From Sporosarcina pasteurii (GTDB lineage: Bacteria; Bacillota; Bacilli; Bacillales_A; Planococcaceae): a DNA stretch of 64,000 bases. The first letter of the stretch is position 1. Each line of letters opens with the position of its first letter. The notes under the pieces are model-generated. The model was given only the letters and a program-made list of their open reading frames with translations, had not been told where the DNA came from and did not search any database. Positions 28,693 through 38,139 of the stretch are shown one piece after another. A program made the position numbers and the translations under genes. The stretch is taken from the NCBI RefSeq assembly GCF_041295575.1, contig NZ_CP160452.1, positions 1,426,001 to 1,490,000 of the forward strand, written 5' to 3'.

Positions 28693-29937
28693 ATGAACGC
28701 TTACGACATTTCCAATGAGAAAGGAACTTATCTATTGTCAGATACGAATAACAAAACAAATAGTATTCTTATTTTAATAACCATCTTTGCAGTTTCAATA
28801 AATTTACGGCCCGCAATCACATCAATTGGACCGATGTTAGAAACCATTCGTAATCAACTATCACTGTCTAATGCTCAAGTCAGTTTGCTAACTGCTATTC
28901 CAGTCATTGGCATGGGTGTTTTTGCAATGTTATCTCCTATTCTTAACAGATTGTTTGGACTCAAACGTACAATGTATGTCATGCTGATACTAATTGGCCT
29001 AATGACTGCATTACGTGGATTTATATCGGGATATTTTATTTTGTTAAGTACCGCACTTATCGTTGGAATCGCAATAGCGATTACTGGCCCTTTATTATCC
29101 GCAATGATAAAACAAAATTTCCCTAATCGTGCGGCGTCTGTAATTGGTGTCTATTCATTTGGCATGGGGGTTGGATCTGCGGCAAGTGCGGGACTAACAG
29201 CATTTTTCTTTGAATCCACAAAATCTTATCAATTTGCACTGAGCATTTGGTCTGTCCTCGCGATAATCGGCCTGGTTTGTTGGTTTTTGACGATGAGAGG
29301 GCATATCGAGGTTAGTCAAAAGAATTCAAACGAAAAAAAAGGTATATCGATGGAAAGTGCTTCACCTTGGAAGTCTAAAAAAGCTTGGCTGTTTTTATTG
29401 TTCTTCGGATTACAATCTTCCGCATTCTTTTCAATTATTACTTGGCTTGCACCGATAGCAATTGCTTCTGGGATGACTTTATTGCAGGCAGGGACCTTGT
29501 TGAGTGTGATGACAACTGTTCAAATATTTTTGAATATATTAATCCCGCTGGCAATGGAACGTTTTGGTTCACGACGCTTTTGGTTATTATTCATGTTAAT
29601 ATCAGGAATGATTTCGATTGTCTGTTTCTGGACGGGCTTGTATCCATTTATGTGGGTAGGAGCCTTTATTATGGGGATTCCGTTAGGCGGTTTATTTCCG
29701 GTCGCATTACTGTTACCGCTGGATAAAACGGAAAACGCACAGGATGCTAACGCCTGGACAGCGATGATGCAGACAGGGGGATTTATGATGGGGGGCTTAT
29801 TGCCACTGGTCATTGCGCTCGTATATGACTATACAATGAATCATCACTTCACGTTTATCATTATGATGGCACTCTATGTACTGATGCTAATTCTGTCGTT
29901 TTTAATTGAGAATAAAGGGCAGGAAATGTCTACGTAA
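28693..29937 (+). CDS. MFS transporter, CynX/YycB type
   Basis: 12-span major facilitator close to CynX (cyanate) and NimT (2-nitroimidazole) carriers, with the family signature SINLRPAITSIGPMLETIR in helix 1 and MLSPILNRLFGLKRT as the loop-2 motif. Substrate not predictable. The first ATG (28693) has no clear ribosome site; TTG 28735 is 10 bases after GAAAGG and may be the real start, giving about 400 aa. Single gene with a shared terminator downstream. Confidence 0.88.
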   Translation: MNAYDISNEKGTYLLSDTNNKTNSILILITIFAVSINLRPAITSIGPMLETIRNQLSLSNAQVSLLTAIPVIGMGVFAMLSPILNRLFGLKRTMYVMLILIGLMTALRGFISGYFILLSTALIVGIAIAITGPLLSAMIKQNFPNRAASVIGVYSFGMGVGSAASAGLTAFFFESTKSYQFALSIWSVLAIIGLVCWFLTMRGHIEVSQKNSNEKKGISMESASPWKSKKAWLFLLFFGLQSSAFFSIITWLAPIAIASGMTLLQAGTLLSVMTTVQIFLNILIPLAMERFGSRRFWLLFMLISGMISIVCFWTGLYPFMWVGAFIMGIPLGGLFPVALLLPLDKTENAQDANAWTAMMQTGGFMMGGLLPLVIALVYDYTMNHHFTFIIMMALYVLMLILSFLIENKGQEMST

Positions 29938-30002
29938 ATTCACTGTCCTTTTCTAAAGATTAGTTTTTGGTATTGCATAGAATTAGGTTTGAAATATAAC
30001 AT

Positions 30003-30036
30003 ACAAAAAGGACTTCTCGAGAGAAGTCCTTTTGAT
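30003..30036. terminator. Bidirectional terminator between MFS and msrA genes
   Basis: Near-perfect palindrome aaaaggacttctc / gagaagtcctttt at about 30006-30033. Confidence 0.82.
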
Positions 30037-30575
30037 TAAGACCAATGTTGCTCAATAAACTCATCACGACCTGAACGTGCCCGGTCTTCAGCATAATGTT
30101 CTTTTTCTTTTATGTAGTAATCTTGATGGTATTCTTCCGCACGGTAAAATGTCTCCGCAGGTCGAATTGGGGTGACGATTGGCTTGTTGAATCTACCACT
30201 TGCAGCGAGGTTTGCCTTGGAGTGCTCTGCAATTTTCCGATGTTCATCAGAATAATAAAAGATGGCAGTGGAATAGGAATATCCACGGTCATGAAACTGT
30301 CCATCTGCGTCAGTCGGATCAATTTGTTGCCAAAATATATCTAGTAACTTCTCATATGGGAAAACAGCAGGGTCAAACGTAATTTCAACAACTTCTAAAT
30401 GGCCAGAATCGCCTTTCTTCACATCTTCATATGTAGGATTTTCAACATGTCCGCCCATATAGCCCGAGACAACATCAATAATGCCGTCCCATTCTTTGAA
30501 CGGTTTTACCATACACCAAAAGCAACCACCAGCAAATGCCGCTTTTGCTACTAACTGATTTGTCAATTCACACAA
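30036..30575 (-). CDS. msrA: Second peptide-methionine (S)-S-oxide reductase MsrA
   Basis: 179-residue paralogue of the MsrA at 6893, with [11 protein letters not shown] and QIDPTDADGQFHDRG intact. Unlike the first copy it stands alone, without msrB. GTG start (30575) four bases after GAAAGG; TTG 30566 is an alternative. Clear sequence divergence from copy one suggests an old duplication or separate origin rather than a recent one. Confidence 0.94.
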   Translation of the reverse strand: MCELTNQLVAKAAFAGGCFWCMVKPFKEWDGIIDVVSGYMGGHVENPTYEDVKKGDSGHLEVVEITFDPAVFPYEKLLDIFWQQIDPTDADGQFHDRGYSYSTAIFYYSDEHRKIAEHSKANLAASGRFNKPIVTPIRPAETFYRAEEYHQDYYIKEKEHYAEDRARSGRDEFIEQHWS

Positions 30576-30686
30576 CGCCTTTCAACTAATTATTGTCTAC
30601 CAAACAGTATAACATAAGTGAAATCGTGTAAATATTCATTTGCCTATGTTGACTAAACGGATTGATAGTCGTTCAGACTTCCTGTA

Positions 30687-30718
30687 ACAACAAAAAGAGC
30701 GCTTTGTGAAAAGCGCCC
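30687..30718 (-). terminator. Intrinsic terminator of the YjcZ-type gene
   Basis: Minus-strand stem gcgctt...aaagcgc followed by ctttttg. Confidence 0.65.
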
Positions 30719-30768
30719 TGATCATTTGGAGTGCCTATGAGCGGTTCATTTGAGTAATAATTTTTCCA

Positions 30769-30867
30769 TTAGTAAATATAGCTAGCTCCAATGATGATTA
30801 ATAAAATGAAAAGCACGACAAGTAGAGCAAATGAGGAACCAACTCCACCTTTGTATTCATTGCCCAT
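30769..30867 (-). CDS. YjcZ-type sporulation membrane peptide
   Basis: 32-residue peptide opening MGNEYKGGVGSSFALLVVL, followed by one hydrophobic helix and ending GASYIY. The glycine-rich head plus LFILLIIIG helix is the pattern of the YjcZ family of small spore-associated membrane proteins. ATG 30865-30867 lies seven bases after GAAAGGTGGTGG on the minus strand. Own terminator. Too short for ordinary gene calling. Confidence 0.85.
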   Translation of the reverse strand: MGNEYKGGVGSSFALLVVLFILLIIIGASYIY

Positions 30868-31138
30868 TAAGGCCACCACCTTTCGTTAACCTATCCGTAG
30901 CATATGCAGTGTAAGTAATGAAAAATGGGGGAATGTCATGGTCAGTCTAAGAAGCAAGTAAAATTATTCATATTGATTGGTTGATTTGTACAAACAATCA
31001 ATCATTCTAGTTGTCTTTTTCTTGAAGCAAAATGACCAATAAGAATGTTTATCTCATGGTATGATAAAATGGAATAATGAAACCATTCAAAGGTATAGAA
31101 CGTTCTATGTTAAGAGTTTAATTTATGGGGGAATTACA

Positions 31139-32098
31139 ATGAAAGAGCATCATGATGAGCCTATATTAAGAAGAAGTAGAAAGAAAAGACTGCGCATCGG
31201 CCGAGTCATTTTCGCACTCATATTTCTTTTCTTTTTCGTAGCGGGAATTTATTCGCTCATACAATTTAATTTTGGAAAATCTATTGCTGAAGGGAATGAC
31301 ATTAAGCCTGGAACTTTTGAAGCTGATAGTCTGAATCCGAACTTTCCATCTATTGAAAACTATTTGCTCTTAGGTATTGACGATGATGGAAGTGGAAAAT
31401 CAAGAACCGATACAATGATGGTTTTATCTTGGGATAAAAAAGAAGGTGCTATGCGTGTGATTTCATTTATGCGTGACATCTACGCAGAGATTCCTGGCTA
31501 TAAATCTTATAAATTAAATACGGCTTATTATTTAGGTGGAGTTCAAACGACGAAAGATACGATTACCGGGATGTTTGGACTACCCATCCATCATTATGCG
31601 ATTGTAGACTTTGACAATTTTGAGTCGATTATTGATATCGCTTTTCCTAAAGGTGTGGAAATCGATATTCAAAAAGAGATGTCCGAACAAATTGGTGTCA
31701 CCTTAACACCTGGCTTAAAAAGATTAAATGGACAAGAATTACTAGGCTATGCAAGATTTAGGGCGGATGCAGAAGGTGATTTTGGTCGCGTTGCCCGACA
31801 ACAGGAAGTGATTGCTGCAATTAAAAAAGAAGCGATGAACCCGACAATGATTCTGCGAGCGCCTAAACTTGTAGGAGCACTTTCAGGATTTATCGAAACA
31901 GATTTAACGGCTAAAGATGAGATTGCACGTGTATTGCCAATCATACTCAGTAGAGGTGTCGATGTTGAAACAATGACCGTTCCCGTTAAAGGTAGCTATT
32001 CATTCAATTCATATAGCCATGCGGGATCTGTAATTGAAATTAATCTTGAAAAAAATAAAGAAGCCATTGCTACATTTTTAAACATGCCATTAAACTAA
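31139..32098 (+). CDS. LytR-CpsA-Psr (LCP) family phosphotransferase
   Basis: Membrane-anchored enzyme that moves undecaprenyl-linked glycopolymers (teichoic acid type) onto peptidoglycan. Cytosolic basic N terminus, one membrane helix (about 24-44), then the extracellular LCP domain with NYLLLGIDDDG, RTDTMMVLSW, SFMRDIYAEIPG, LNTAYYLGG and GYARFRADAEGDFGRVARQ (Arg and Asp residues that bind pyrophosphate). 319 aa. ATG 31139 after ATGGGGGAA; the frame from 31061 lacks a ribosome site. Close to TagT/U/V. Confidence 0.93.
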   Translation: MKEHHDEPILRRSRKKRLRIGRVIFALIFLFFFVAGIYSLIQFNFGKSIAEGNDIKPGTFEADSLNPNFPSIENYLLLGIDDDGSGKSRTDTMMVLSWDKKEGAMRVISFMRDIYAEIPGYKSYKLNTAYYLGGVQTTKDTITGMFGLPIHHYAIVDFDNFESIIDIAFPKGVEIDIQKEMSEQIGVTLTPGLKRLNGQELLGYARFRADAEGDFGRVARQQEVIAAIKKEAMNPTMILRAPKLVGALSGFIETDLTAKDEIARVLPIILSRGVDVETMTVPVKGSYSFNSYSHAGSVIEINLEKNKEAIATFLNMPLN

Positions 32099-32128
32099 AT
32101 GTTCGGTAGGAAAGAGGGAGGGATATTT

Positions 32129-33328
32129 ATGAATCATAGTGGAAGAGAAGACCGTCAGCAAGTAAATGAAAAAAAGGGGAATCTTATTTCCTTTCTAGGA
32201 GGGAAAAGTACACTTTTTGTACTCGTTTCCATCTTACTTATCGGGTTAATTATATTCGTTTTCAAACAAATCCCTTTTGTTTTTTATCCGCTCTCTGTTT
32301 TGTTTTCAACAGTTGTATTGCCAGTAATCCTTGCAATGATAGGTTATTATTTACTAAGGCCCGTATTACGTTTATTGGAGAAAGCAAAAATACCGAGAAT
32401 GTGGGGAATTCTCATTTTATTTCTTGCCACCGCAGGGGTTATTACATTATTAATATTTTTAGTCGTCCCATTTTTAAAGATTCAATTCCATAATCTTGTA
32501 GATGATTTCCCAACATATTTTAAAAAGTTGACATTAACGGTTGATCATTTTTTAAGAACGTCAATATTTTCCTCATTTTATGAGAGTTTAGATATTAATC
32601 TCGCATCATTAGTTGATAATGCGCCAAGTAATATCGGAAAAACGATTGCGGATGCACTTGGTGGGATTGCGGTCGGGGTCACATCATTTGTTAGCGCACT
32701 AACTGGATTTGTTTTAGCAATAGTGACAGTTCCGTTTATTTTGTTTTATTTATTAAAAGATGGCGAGAAATTACCGAAAGTATTTATCAATATGTTGCCG
32801 CCTCGTATGAGAGATGACGCCCGAGATATTGTGAAACAAACAGATCATCAAATTAGTTCATACATCCAAGGTCAAATTCTCGTAGCGATTTGTATCGGAA
32901 TCATGGTATCGATTGGTTTTTTCATTATCGGTATGGATTACGCACTTCTACTAGGTGTGCTAGCTATGTTTACAAGTGTTGTTCCTTACTTAGGCCCATT
33001 AATTGCAATTACACCTGCAGTAATAATCGCAGTTGTCACTTCTCCTTTTATGATTGTAAAGCTTGCGATTGTCTGGACGATTGTTCAATTAATTGATGGG
33101 AAATTTATTTCTCCGCAAATTATGGGGAAGTCATTACAAATCCATCCGATTACAATTATTTTCGTATTGTTAACGGCGGGCTCATTGTTTGGTGTGGCGG
33201 GGGTTATTCTCGGGATTCCAGGATTTGCAGTCCTCAAAGTATTTGTCCAACATTTTTTTAGGTTGTATAAACTTCGCTATAATCGATACATGACAGATAG
33301 TGGGTATCAATATAAAGATGTGGAATGA
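32129..33328 (+). CDS. AI-2E family transporter (YubA/YueF-like)
   Basis: 399-residue polytopic protein of the AI-2E/PerM family with about eight membrane helices. C-terminal motifs VPYLGPLIAITPAVIIAV and DGKFISPQIMGKSLQIHP are diagnostic. Members export autoinducer-2 or, in some bacilli, act as Na+(Li+)/H+ antiporters; substrate here unknown. ATG 32129 after GAGGGAGGG; the frame starts already at 32099 just after the LCP stop. Probably co-transcribed with the LCP gene. Confidence 0.9.
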   Translation: MNHSGREDRQQVNEKKGNLISFLGGKSTLFVLVSILLIGLIIFVFKQIPFVFYPLSVLFSTVVLPVILAMIGYYLLRPVLRLLEKAKIPRMWGILILFLATAGVITLLIFLVVPFLKIQFHNLVDDFPTYFKKLTLTVDHFLRTSIFSSFYESLDINLASLVDNAPSNIGKTIADALGGIAVGVTSFVSALTGFVLAIVTVPFILFYLLKDGEKLPKVFINMLPPRMRDDARDIVKQTDHQISSYIQGQILVAICIGIMVSIGFFIIGMDYALLLGVLAMFTSVVPYLGPLIAITPAVIIAVVTSPFMIVKLAIVWTIVQLIDGKFISPQIMGKSLQIHPITIIFVLLTAGSLFGVAGVILGIPGFAVLKVFVQHFFRLYKLRYNRYMTDSGYQYKDVE

Positions 33329-33395
33329 TAAATAGGCAACAGTGCACTACCCTGAAATGGATTTCCGAAAAAGGAAGACACGCATCAGTTACTAA

Positions 33396-33437
33396 CAAAA
33401 AACTCCCATTTAATTCATTTTAATGGGAGTTTTACTA
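33396..33437. terminator. Bidirectional terminator
   Basis: Stem aactcccatt / aatgggagtt; T-run on the minus strand is the stronger, fitting the XdhC-like gene. Confidence 0.75.
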
Positions 33438-33476
33438 TTTCTAAATCAACTTCAAAAACACGATGTTTATCTTCAG

Positions 33477-34031
33477 TTATGGCCAAATCAACTGTATAAA
33501 ATATGTTTGCGTCCCAAATATTTTTTGTCCAACAATATTTTGTGATGGTTTTGCATAAATCCATTCCCAATCCGCATCACTATCCCAAAAACCAAAAGTA
33601 TCTTCTTCTTTATGCGAAAATATATACTGTGAAAGATCATTCATTGACTGGATATATAAAATGGGTTTCATTTTACGTAATGTTTCAGTCATCGAGGTAA
33701 GTATCTCTTGAAAGTTTTCGTCTATGTCACGTAATAGGACATGCACAATGCCGTGACAGCTCGCGCCGCGTCCACAACCTTCCTCATCTATCTTACTTAA
33801 ATCATAAGAAATAATTTCTGTTTGGCCAGTGCGGAATAATCTTCCTGACCTGTTATGTAAATCATTTTCACAATAACCCTGATTTAAATTGCCGATTGGT
33901 GTATCACCTTCGATAAACAACATCCAAGTTCCTTCTTGATATGCAGAACCTTTTCCATCGACAATCACTGCCAATACCATCGCCTTTTGTGTCGTGATGA
34001 TTTTGCTAATAAGCTTTTCAATTTTCACCAT
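33477..34031 (-). CDS. XdhC-like protein reduced to the N-terminal domain
   Basis: 184-residue protein with the N-terminal XdhC/CoxI domain: AMVLAVIVDGKGSAYQEGTWML, then GNLNQGYCENDL and EEGCGRGASCHGIVHVLL. XdhC inserts or sulfurates the molybdenum cofactor of xanthine dehydrogenases and usually has about 330 residues with a C-terminal Rossmann domain; here the frame stops at IQLIWP, where that domain should begin. No xanthine dehydrogenase gene is nearby. A different frame directly after the stop stays open for about 22 codons, ending EIVKLPLK, which may be a remnant. Possibly a truncated, decaying gene. Confidence 0.7.
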   Translation of the reverse strand: MVKIEKLISKIITTQKAMVLAVIVDGKGSAYQEGTWMLFIEGDTPIGNLNQGYCENDLHNRSGRLFRTGQTEIISYDLSKIDEEGCGRGASCHGIVHVLLRDIDENFQEILTSMTETLRKMKPILYIQSMNDLSQYIFSHKEEDTFGFWDSDADWEWIYAKPSQNIVGQKIFGTQTYFIQLIWP

Positions 34032-34154
34032 GAATAACCATCCTTTCCGTGTTCATACTTGCCAATGTTTAACTTTTCTATGCGCACACAGTACTCCGTA
34101 TTATAATCTTTTATTTATTTGGTTAACCTAGAGGTACTGAAAGGAGATTATAGG

Positions 34155-35033
34155 ATGGTCCAATACTTACTTCCAGTTATACTAGGAATCTTCTTTGGAT
34201 TCACGTCGCGCCTTATGTTACTTCGCACAGATTTTAGGCAATATCCAACCTATCCGCAAGGCCGGCTCATTCACTTATCCTTTGGGTTCATTGCAGCTTT
34301 TATCGGTGCCGTCGTAATTCCTGCTGTACTTGAATCAGATTGGACAGCCGTGACCTTCTTTGGACTTGCGGCAACGCAATTTCGGGAAGTTCGAAAAATG
34401 GAAAGAGAAACATTAGAGAAAATTGATGAAAGTGAACTTGTGAAACGAGGTACTCCGTTTATTGAAGGGATGGCACAAGCTTTTGAAAGTAGAAATTACT
34501 TAGTCATGTTTACGGGGCTTGTGACTTCACTATTTACTGTGTATTCAATTTGGTTTGGAATTATCAGCGGAATTGTTATGCTTTTCGTTTCGAAAGGCAG
34601 AATGTCCGGTAACCTTATCTCAAGTATTGCAGATGTCTCAGAAGGGGAGATTCGTTTTGAAGGTCCAACCTTATATGTGGACAATATTGTCATTAAAAAT
34701 GTCGGTTTAGAACAGACGAGACAAATGATTAAAGACCGAGCAGTTGGAGTCATTCTGACGCCGAATAACCAAAATAGTATTGTTACGCTATCTCATCTTG
34801 GACAGCGTCAAGCAATTTTACATCAGGTTGCAACTGTACTAGGTGCATTTTTAGATTCGGGAGAACCAGGACTCATTCCGCTTGCAAAACGAGACTTAGA
34901 TGATGGTAGAATTGCTTTATTTATTATGCCAAGAGAAAGAGATTTTCAACAAATAAAAACAGTCATTGAGCAAGTTCCAGTGCTAGATAGCGCACTGCGT
35001 ATGCCACGAGAGGCGGATAAAGGTAAATCATGA
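34155..35033 (+). CDS. YIEGIA family membrane protein
   Basis: 292-residue protein with several N-terminal membrane helices and a soluble C-terminal half. The name motif appears as TPFIEGMAQAFESRNYLVM. The family is found in spore formers and is paired with a small capping subunit, present here 58 bases downstream. Related to B. subtilis YphB, function unknown. ATG 34155 after GAAAGGAGA; the frame opens at 34119. Confidence 0.8.
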   Translation: MVQYLLPVILGIFFGFTSRLMLLRTDFRQYPTYPQGRLIHLSFGFIAAFIGAVVIPAVLESDWTAVTFFGLAATQFREVRKMERETLEKIDESELVKRGTPFIEGMAQAFESRNYLVMFTGLVTSLFTVYSIWFGIISGIVMLFVSKGRMSGNLISSIADVSEGEIRFEGPTLYVDNIVIKNVGLEQTRQMIKDRAVGVILTPNNQNSIVTLSHLGQRQAILHQVATVLGAFLDSGEPGLIPLAKRDLDDGRIALFIMPRERDFQQIKTVIEQVPVLDSALRMPREADKGKS

Positions 35034-35091
35034 AACTTTGCACTAGGGGATGTTTAGAAGGTTGGGATTATATGAGGAGAGGTGGAACTAG

Positions 35092-35280
35092 ATGAGTACA
35101 GAGACGGAAATCGTAGCAATTGTTACCACAAAAAAAGAGATGCTACAAGGCGGGGGCGCACCTGTTTTCATTGTCAATGCAAATAAGGAATTGCAAGAAA
35201 CAGCGATGAACCTAGAAAAGATTTTAGACGCAGAAACCCATGAAATTAGTCCAACGACATTAATACTCGTGGCACGTTAG
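35092..35280 (+). CDS. Capping-complex subunit for YIEGIA
   Basis: 62-residue protein with EIVAIVTTKKEMLQGGGAPVF, typical of the small partner that accompanies YIEGIA proteins. ATG after GAGGAGAGGTGG. Translated together with the gene above. Mode of action unknown. Confidence 0.75.
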   Translation: MSTETEIVAIVTTKKEMLQGGGAPVFIVNANKELQETAMNLEKILDAETHEISPTTLILVAR

Positions 35281-35553
35281 TCTAATCGAAGCAGAAGTGT
35301 AAAGGGAAAAGCGCTCGAATGGTTAACATCGAATACTTCATTGTCCAACAAGTTATCAGGAAATAGAGTCGCAGTGAAAATTGTGTCACAAGCTAGTTTC
35401 AAAACATAACGGAAACTGGCTTTTTCTTGTGAAAGAAAAGAAATGCGCACTACATGGATAATAATTCCTCGGAACTTCGCAATAGATCTTTTCATGGAAT
35501 AAGGTTCACTATTCTTCATAACATTTCCACTATACGAAGGAAAATCGTAAAGG

Positions 35554-35800
35554 ATTTCCCGGGCAACTATTTTTTTCGATAAAATATGACTGGTATGGTG
35601 CCTGTCGCTCACTCAAATTGGACACTTTTCAGACAACTCTTACGCCAATCATCTAGGGGATTTTCACTTCCATCGGTACATCATAATCCATAAAAGCATC
35701 CTCAAATAATGCTTTGTCTGTTAATTCACGAAAGATGCCGTCGTAATAACCGATAGGAAATGATTGGCCATTTCCCGGGCAACTATTTTTTTCGATAAAA
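35554..35800. repeat. 31-bp exact direct repeat, copies 216 bp apart
   Basis: Copies at 35554-35584 and 35770-35800 share tttcccgggcaactat and seven T residues followed by cgataaaa, without a mismatch. The offset of 216 bp is a multiple of three. Confidence 0.95.
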
Positions 35801-35862
35801 AGCGCGTACTCGAGGGGATAATAAATATAATTTGTCGATTTATCGTATTTGATTGCTTGCAA
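35653..35862 (-). CDS. Doubtful 69-codon frame, perhaps a gene fragment
   Basis: Starts MQAIKYDKST and carries YYPLEYALFIEKNSCPGN, which looks coding-like and covers one copy of the direct repeat. No strong ribosome site. It may be the remnant of a larger gene in this decayed stretch. Confidence 0.25.
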   Translation of the reverse strand: MQAIKYDKSTNYIYYPLEYALFIEKNSCPGNGQSFPIGYYDGIFRELTDKALFEDAFMDYDVPMEVKIP

Positions 35863-36144
35863 TCAAATCATATTGACATCTAACTTAAATGGTTACTTAC
35901 CAATATCTAATTAAATTAGGAAATTAGAATAACGATAGCGAGCAAAATGCGCTATTCAAAACACAAGATGACGAGGGATGACTAGAATTTGAAGATCTAT
36001 CGAGATATTTAATATCGCTTCAATTAATAATGTTATAATTGCCGTACTAATTAGAATAACTTCGAGAAAAAATGCATTCAATAAACCGACCATTTGTGAG
36101 GAACTGAACAAGGGGTATTAATTTTTTACGAAAGGAGAAGGGGC

Positions 36145-36249
36145 ATGAGAACTAAAACATTACCGTTTGTCATCATCTTTGTCGCCTTAATCGTAGGTCT
36201 TCTAGGATACTTTCTGTTTATGAAAGTATTTATTCCGAATATGATGTGA
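36145..36249 (+). CDS. 34-residue membrane peptide
   Basis: Begins MRTKTLPFVIIFVALIVGLL and ends MKVFIPNMM; one hydrophobic helix with a basic N terminus. ATG lies six bases after AAAGGAGAAGG. The lipoprotein gene follows 46 bases later with its own ribosome site. Function unknown. Confidence 0.65.
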   Translation: MRTKTLPFVIIFVALIVGLLGYFLFMKVFIPNMM

Positions 36250-36295
36250 TCATTATCCAAATATCTTATAGAATAATGGATTAGGAGGTGTTTTA

Positions 36296-36856
36296 ATGTT
36301 AAAACTTTTGAAACTCTCTTTTTTGATACTCTTTATTCTCCTAACTGGGTGTAGTAGTATTTCCAAATATGATGATCACGAACCAGCAGCGATTGTAAAA
36401 GGGAAGGAAATTTCGATTGGTGATTTACGGTTCTTATACCCTGATGACACGGCGCTGGATTATCTTGAGTGGACAATAAATATTGAATTGGTAAAACAGG
36501 AAGTAAAAGAAATGGGAATCGATATTCCTGAAAAACTAGAGGTAGACGGTGTTTGGTTTGCTGAACTGCCTCCTAAAAATACAAAAGATGTAGGTGGAAA
36601 GCAAATTCGTAAATACGCCGAATCACAAGCAAAAAAATTAAATATGTCACCGGAAAAATTTCAAAAGGAATATGCTAAGAGAATAAATGAACAAAATGTT
36701 TATCTCGTTACTTATGTTGAAAAGAAATTAGGGAAAAAAATTAATAGTGAAGAAATGACTGTAGAAATCGATGAAGAGGTACACCACTTATTAAAGGAAT
36801 TAGTACAGGAGAATAAAGATGAAATTAAAGTGTTAATTAATCGACCTATTCCTTGA
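36296..36856 (+). CDS. Lipoprotein resembling a SurA/PrsA N-terminal domain
   Basis: 186-residue predicted lipoprotein with lipobox ILLTGC (Cys about residue 19). The segment AAIVKGKEISIGDLRFLY followed by helical, Lys/Glu-rich sequence resembles the chaperone-like N domain of PrsA/SurA foldases, but no parvulin domain follows. Unrecognised beyond that. ATG after GGAGGTG. Confidence 0.75.
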   Translation: MLKLLKLSFLILFILLTGCSSISKYDDHEPAAIVKGKEISIGDLRFLYPDDTALDYLEWTINIELVKQEVKEMGIDIPEKLEVDGVWFAELPPKNTKDVGGKQIRKYAESQAKKLNMSPEKFQKEYAKRINEQNVYLVTYVEKKLGKKINSEEMTVEIDEEVHHLLKELVQENKDEIKVLINRPIP

Positions 36857-36859
36857 ACC

Positions 36860-36987
36860 TATCATGACTAAAGTCACGAGATTCTTGGGGAGAGAGTATA
36901 CTTGATGAAGCGCTATGGCGCTATCATCAGCGGTTTCTCTTATTTACCAAGCTATCCCCGTAGTTCCTACGGTTATTAGATTTAACA
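36860..36987 (-). ncRNA. Putative guide (omega/re) RNA region at the right end of the element
   Basis: The non-coding tail between tnpB and the right-end hairpin is where TnpB elements encode their guide RNA scaffold, with the guide lying beyond the hairpin. It holds an inverted repeat tgatgaagcgctatggcgct (about 36903-36922). Prediction by position only. Confidence 0.4.
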
Positions 36988-38126
36988 CTATACTGGAATA
37001 TGGATTCGAAGCCCTTCGTTCAAAATGTTTCGACTCGCATTGATATCACGGTCGTGTTCGTTTCGCATCCTGAACACGACCATTTTCGAATATTCAGTGG
37101 CTTCTTGCCATCTTGCACACCGCATTCTGAACAAATTTGACTGGATGGAAACCATCTATCAACTTTGATAATCTTTCGACCATACCAGTTAGCTTTATAT
37201 ACTAATTTAGTGATAAAATTGGACCAGGAAACATCAGAAATACTTGTAGCCAGTTTTTTATTGCGCAGCATGCCTCTTGTGTTTAAGTCTTCGATACAGA
37301 TTACATCGTGGTTTTTGATGATTTCTGTACTTAACTTATTTAAAAAATCGGTACGCTGATTTATTACTTTTTCATGTATTTTTGCGACTTCACGCTTTTG
37401 TTTTTGGTAGTTCTTTGCGTCCGCAAGTTTGATTCCATTTTGCTTGGCAACAAGTGCTCGTTTTGACAACTTCCGTTGTTCGCGCTTCAATTTCTTTTCC
37501 ATTTTCGACGTGAACCGATTGTTGTCAATTCTGCGCCCGTCAGAAAGGATTGCAAAGTCAGTGATTCCTAAATCAATGCCAATAGCGGCATCCGTTTTTG
37601 ACAGTTCGTAAATTTCCTCTTTACACAAAATAGAAACAAAATATTTCCCGCTGGCATATTTGCGAATCGTCGCATTGAGAATACGGCCTTTCGGTTCCCG
37701 GCTTTTTGCGAACTTAACCAACCCTAGTTTTGGAAGCTGAATGTTTTTTCCTTTTAACTCAATATTGTCGTTTACATTTTTCGTTGTATAGCTTTGGACA
37801 GGATTGACCTTACTTTTGAATTGAGGTTTTTTATTTTGCTTTTTGAAAAATCGAGAAAAAGCATCAGCTAGATTTTTAAGTGAGGATTGAAGCGCGATAC
37901 TATCGACTTCTTGTAGCCAAATTGTTTCCTCTTCCTTTTTCATTTTAGGAAGCATGGCAGAACACGCTTGATACGATAACCCTTTGCCAGTTTCCGTGTA
38001 GGATTTGTTCCATAGATTCAAAAAATGATTGAATACAAATCTTGAACAGCCAATTGTTTTGGCGATTAAAATTTCTTGTTTTTTATTCGGATAGAGACGA
38101 AACTGATAAGCTCTATGTCGAAGCAT
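36988..38126 (-). pseudogene. tnpB: tnpB, RNA-guided nuclease, frameshifted near the C terminus
   Basis: TnpB (OrfB) RuvC-type nuclease. The frame starts MLRHRAYQFRLYPNKKQ and shows RuvC-I GIDLGITDFAILSDG, RuvC-II ICIEDLN and the zinc Cys pairs CSEC and CSGC. After CSGCET a single base is missing (near 37067): the ORF runs into an unrelated tail and stops at 37020, whereas the next frame reads EHDRDINASRNILNEG, the RuvC-III motif with its catalytic Asp, and ends at 36988. The product therefore lacks the third catalytic acid unless frameshifting restores it. Confidence 0.85.
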
Positions 38127-38139
38127 TCATCCTCACCTC

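Larger units (their letters stand above)
35281..36144. other. Poorly organised 860-base gap with direct repeats
   Basis: Apart from the weak minus-strand frames noted separately, no convincing gene is seen here. The stretch 35554-35800 holds a 31-bp exact direct repeat. A second minus-strand frame of 111 codons (35277-35612) has no ribosome site and reuses one repeat copy in another frame. The rest (35880-36130) is AT-rich with no recognised motif. Confidence 0.5.

Noticed and set aside
35277..35612. 111-codon minus-strand frame
   Set aside because: No ribosome site, ends exactly on the stop of the preceding gene, and covers one repeat copy in another frame.
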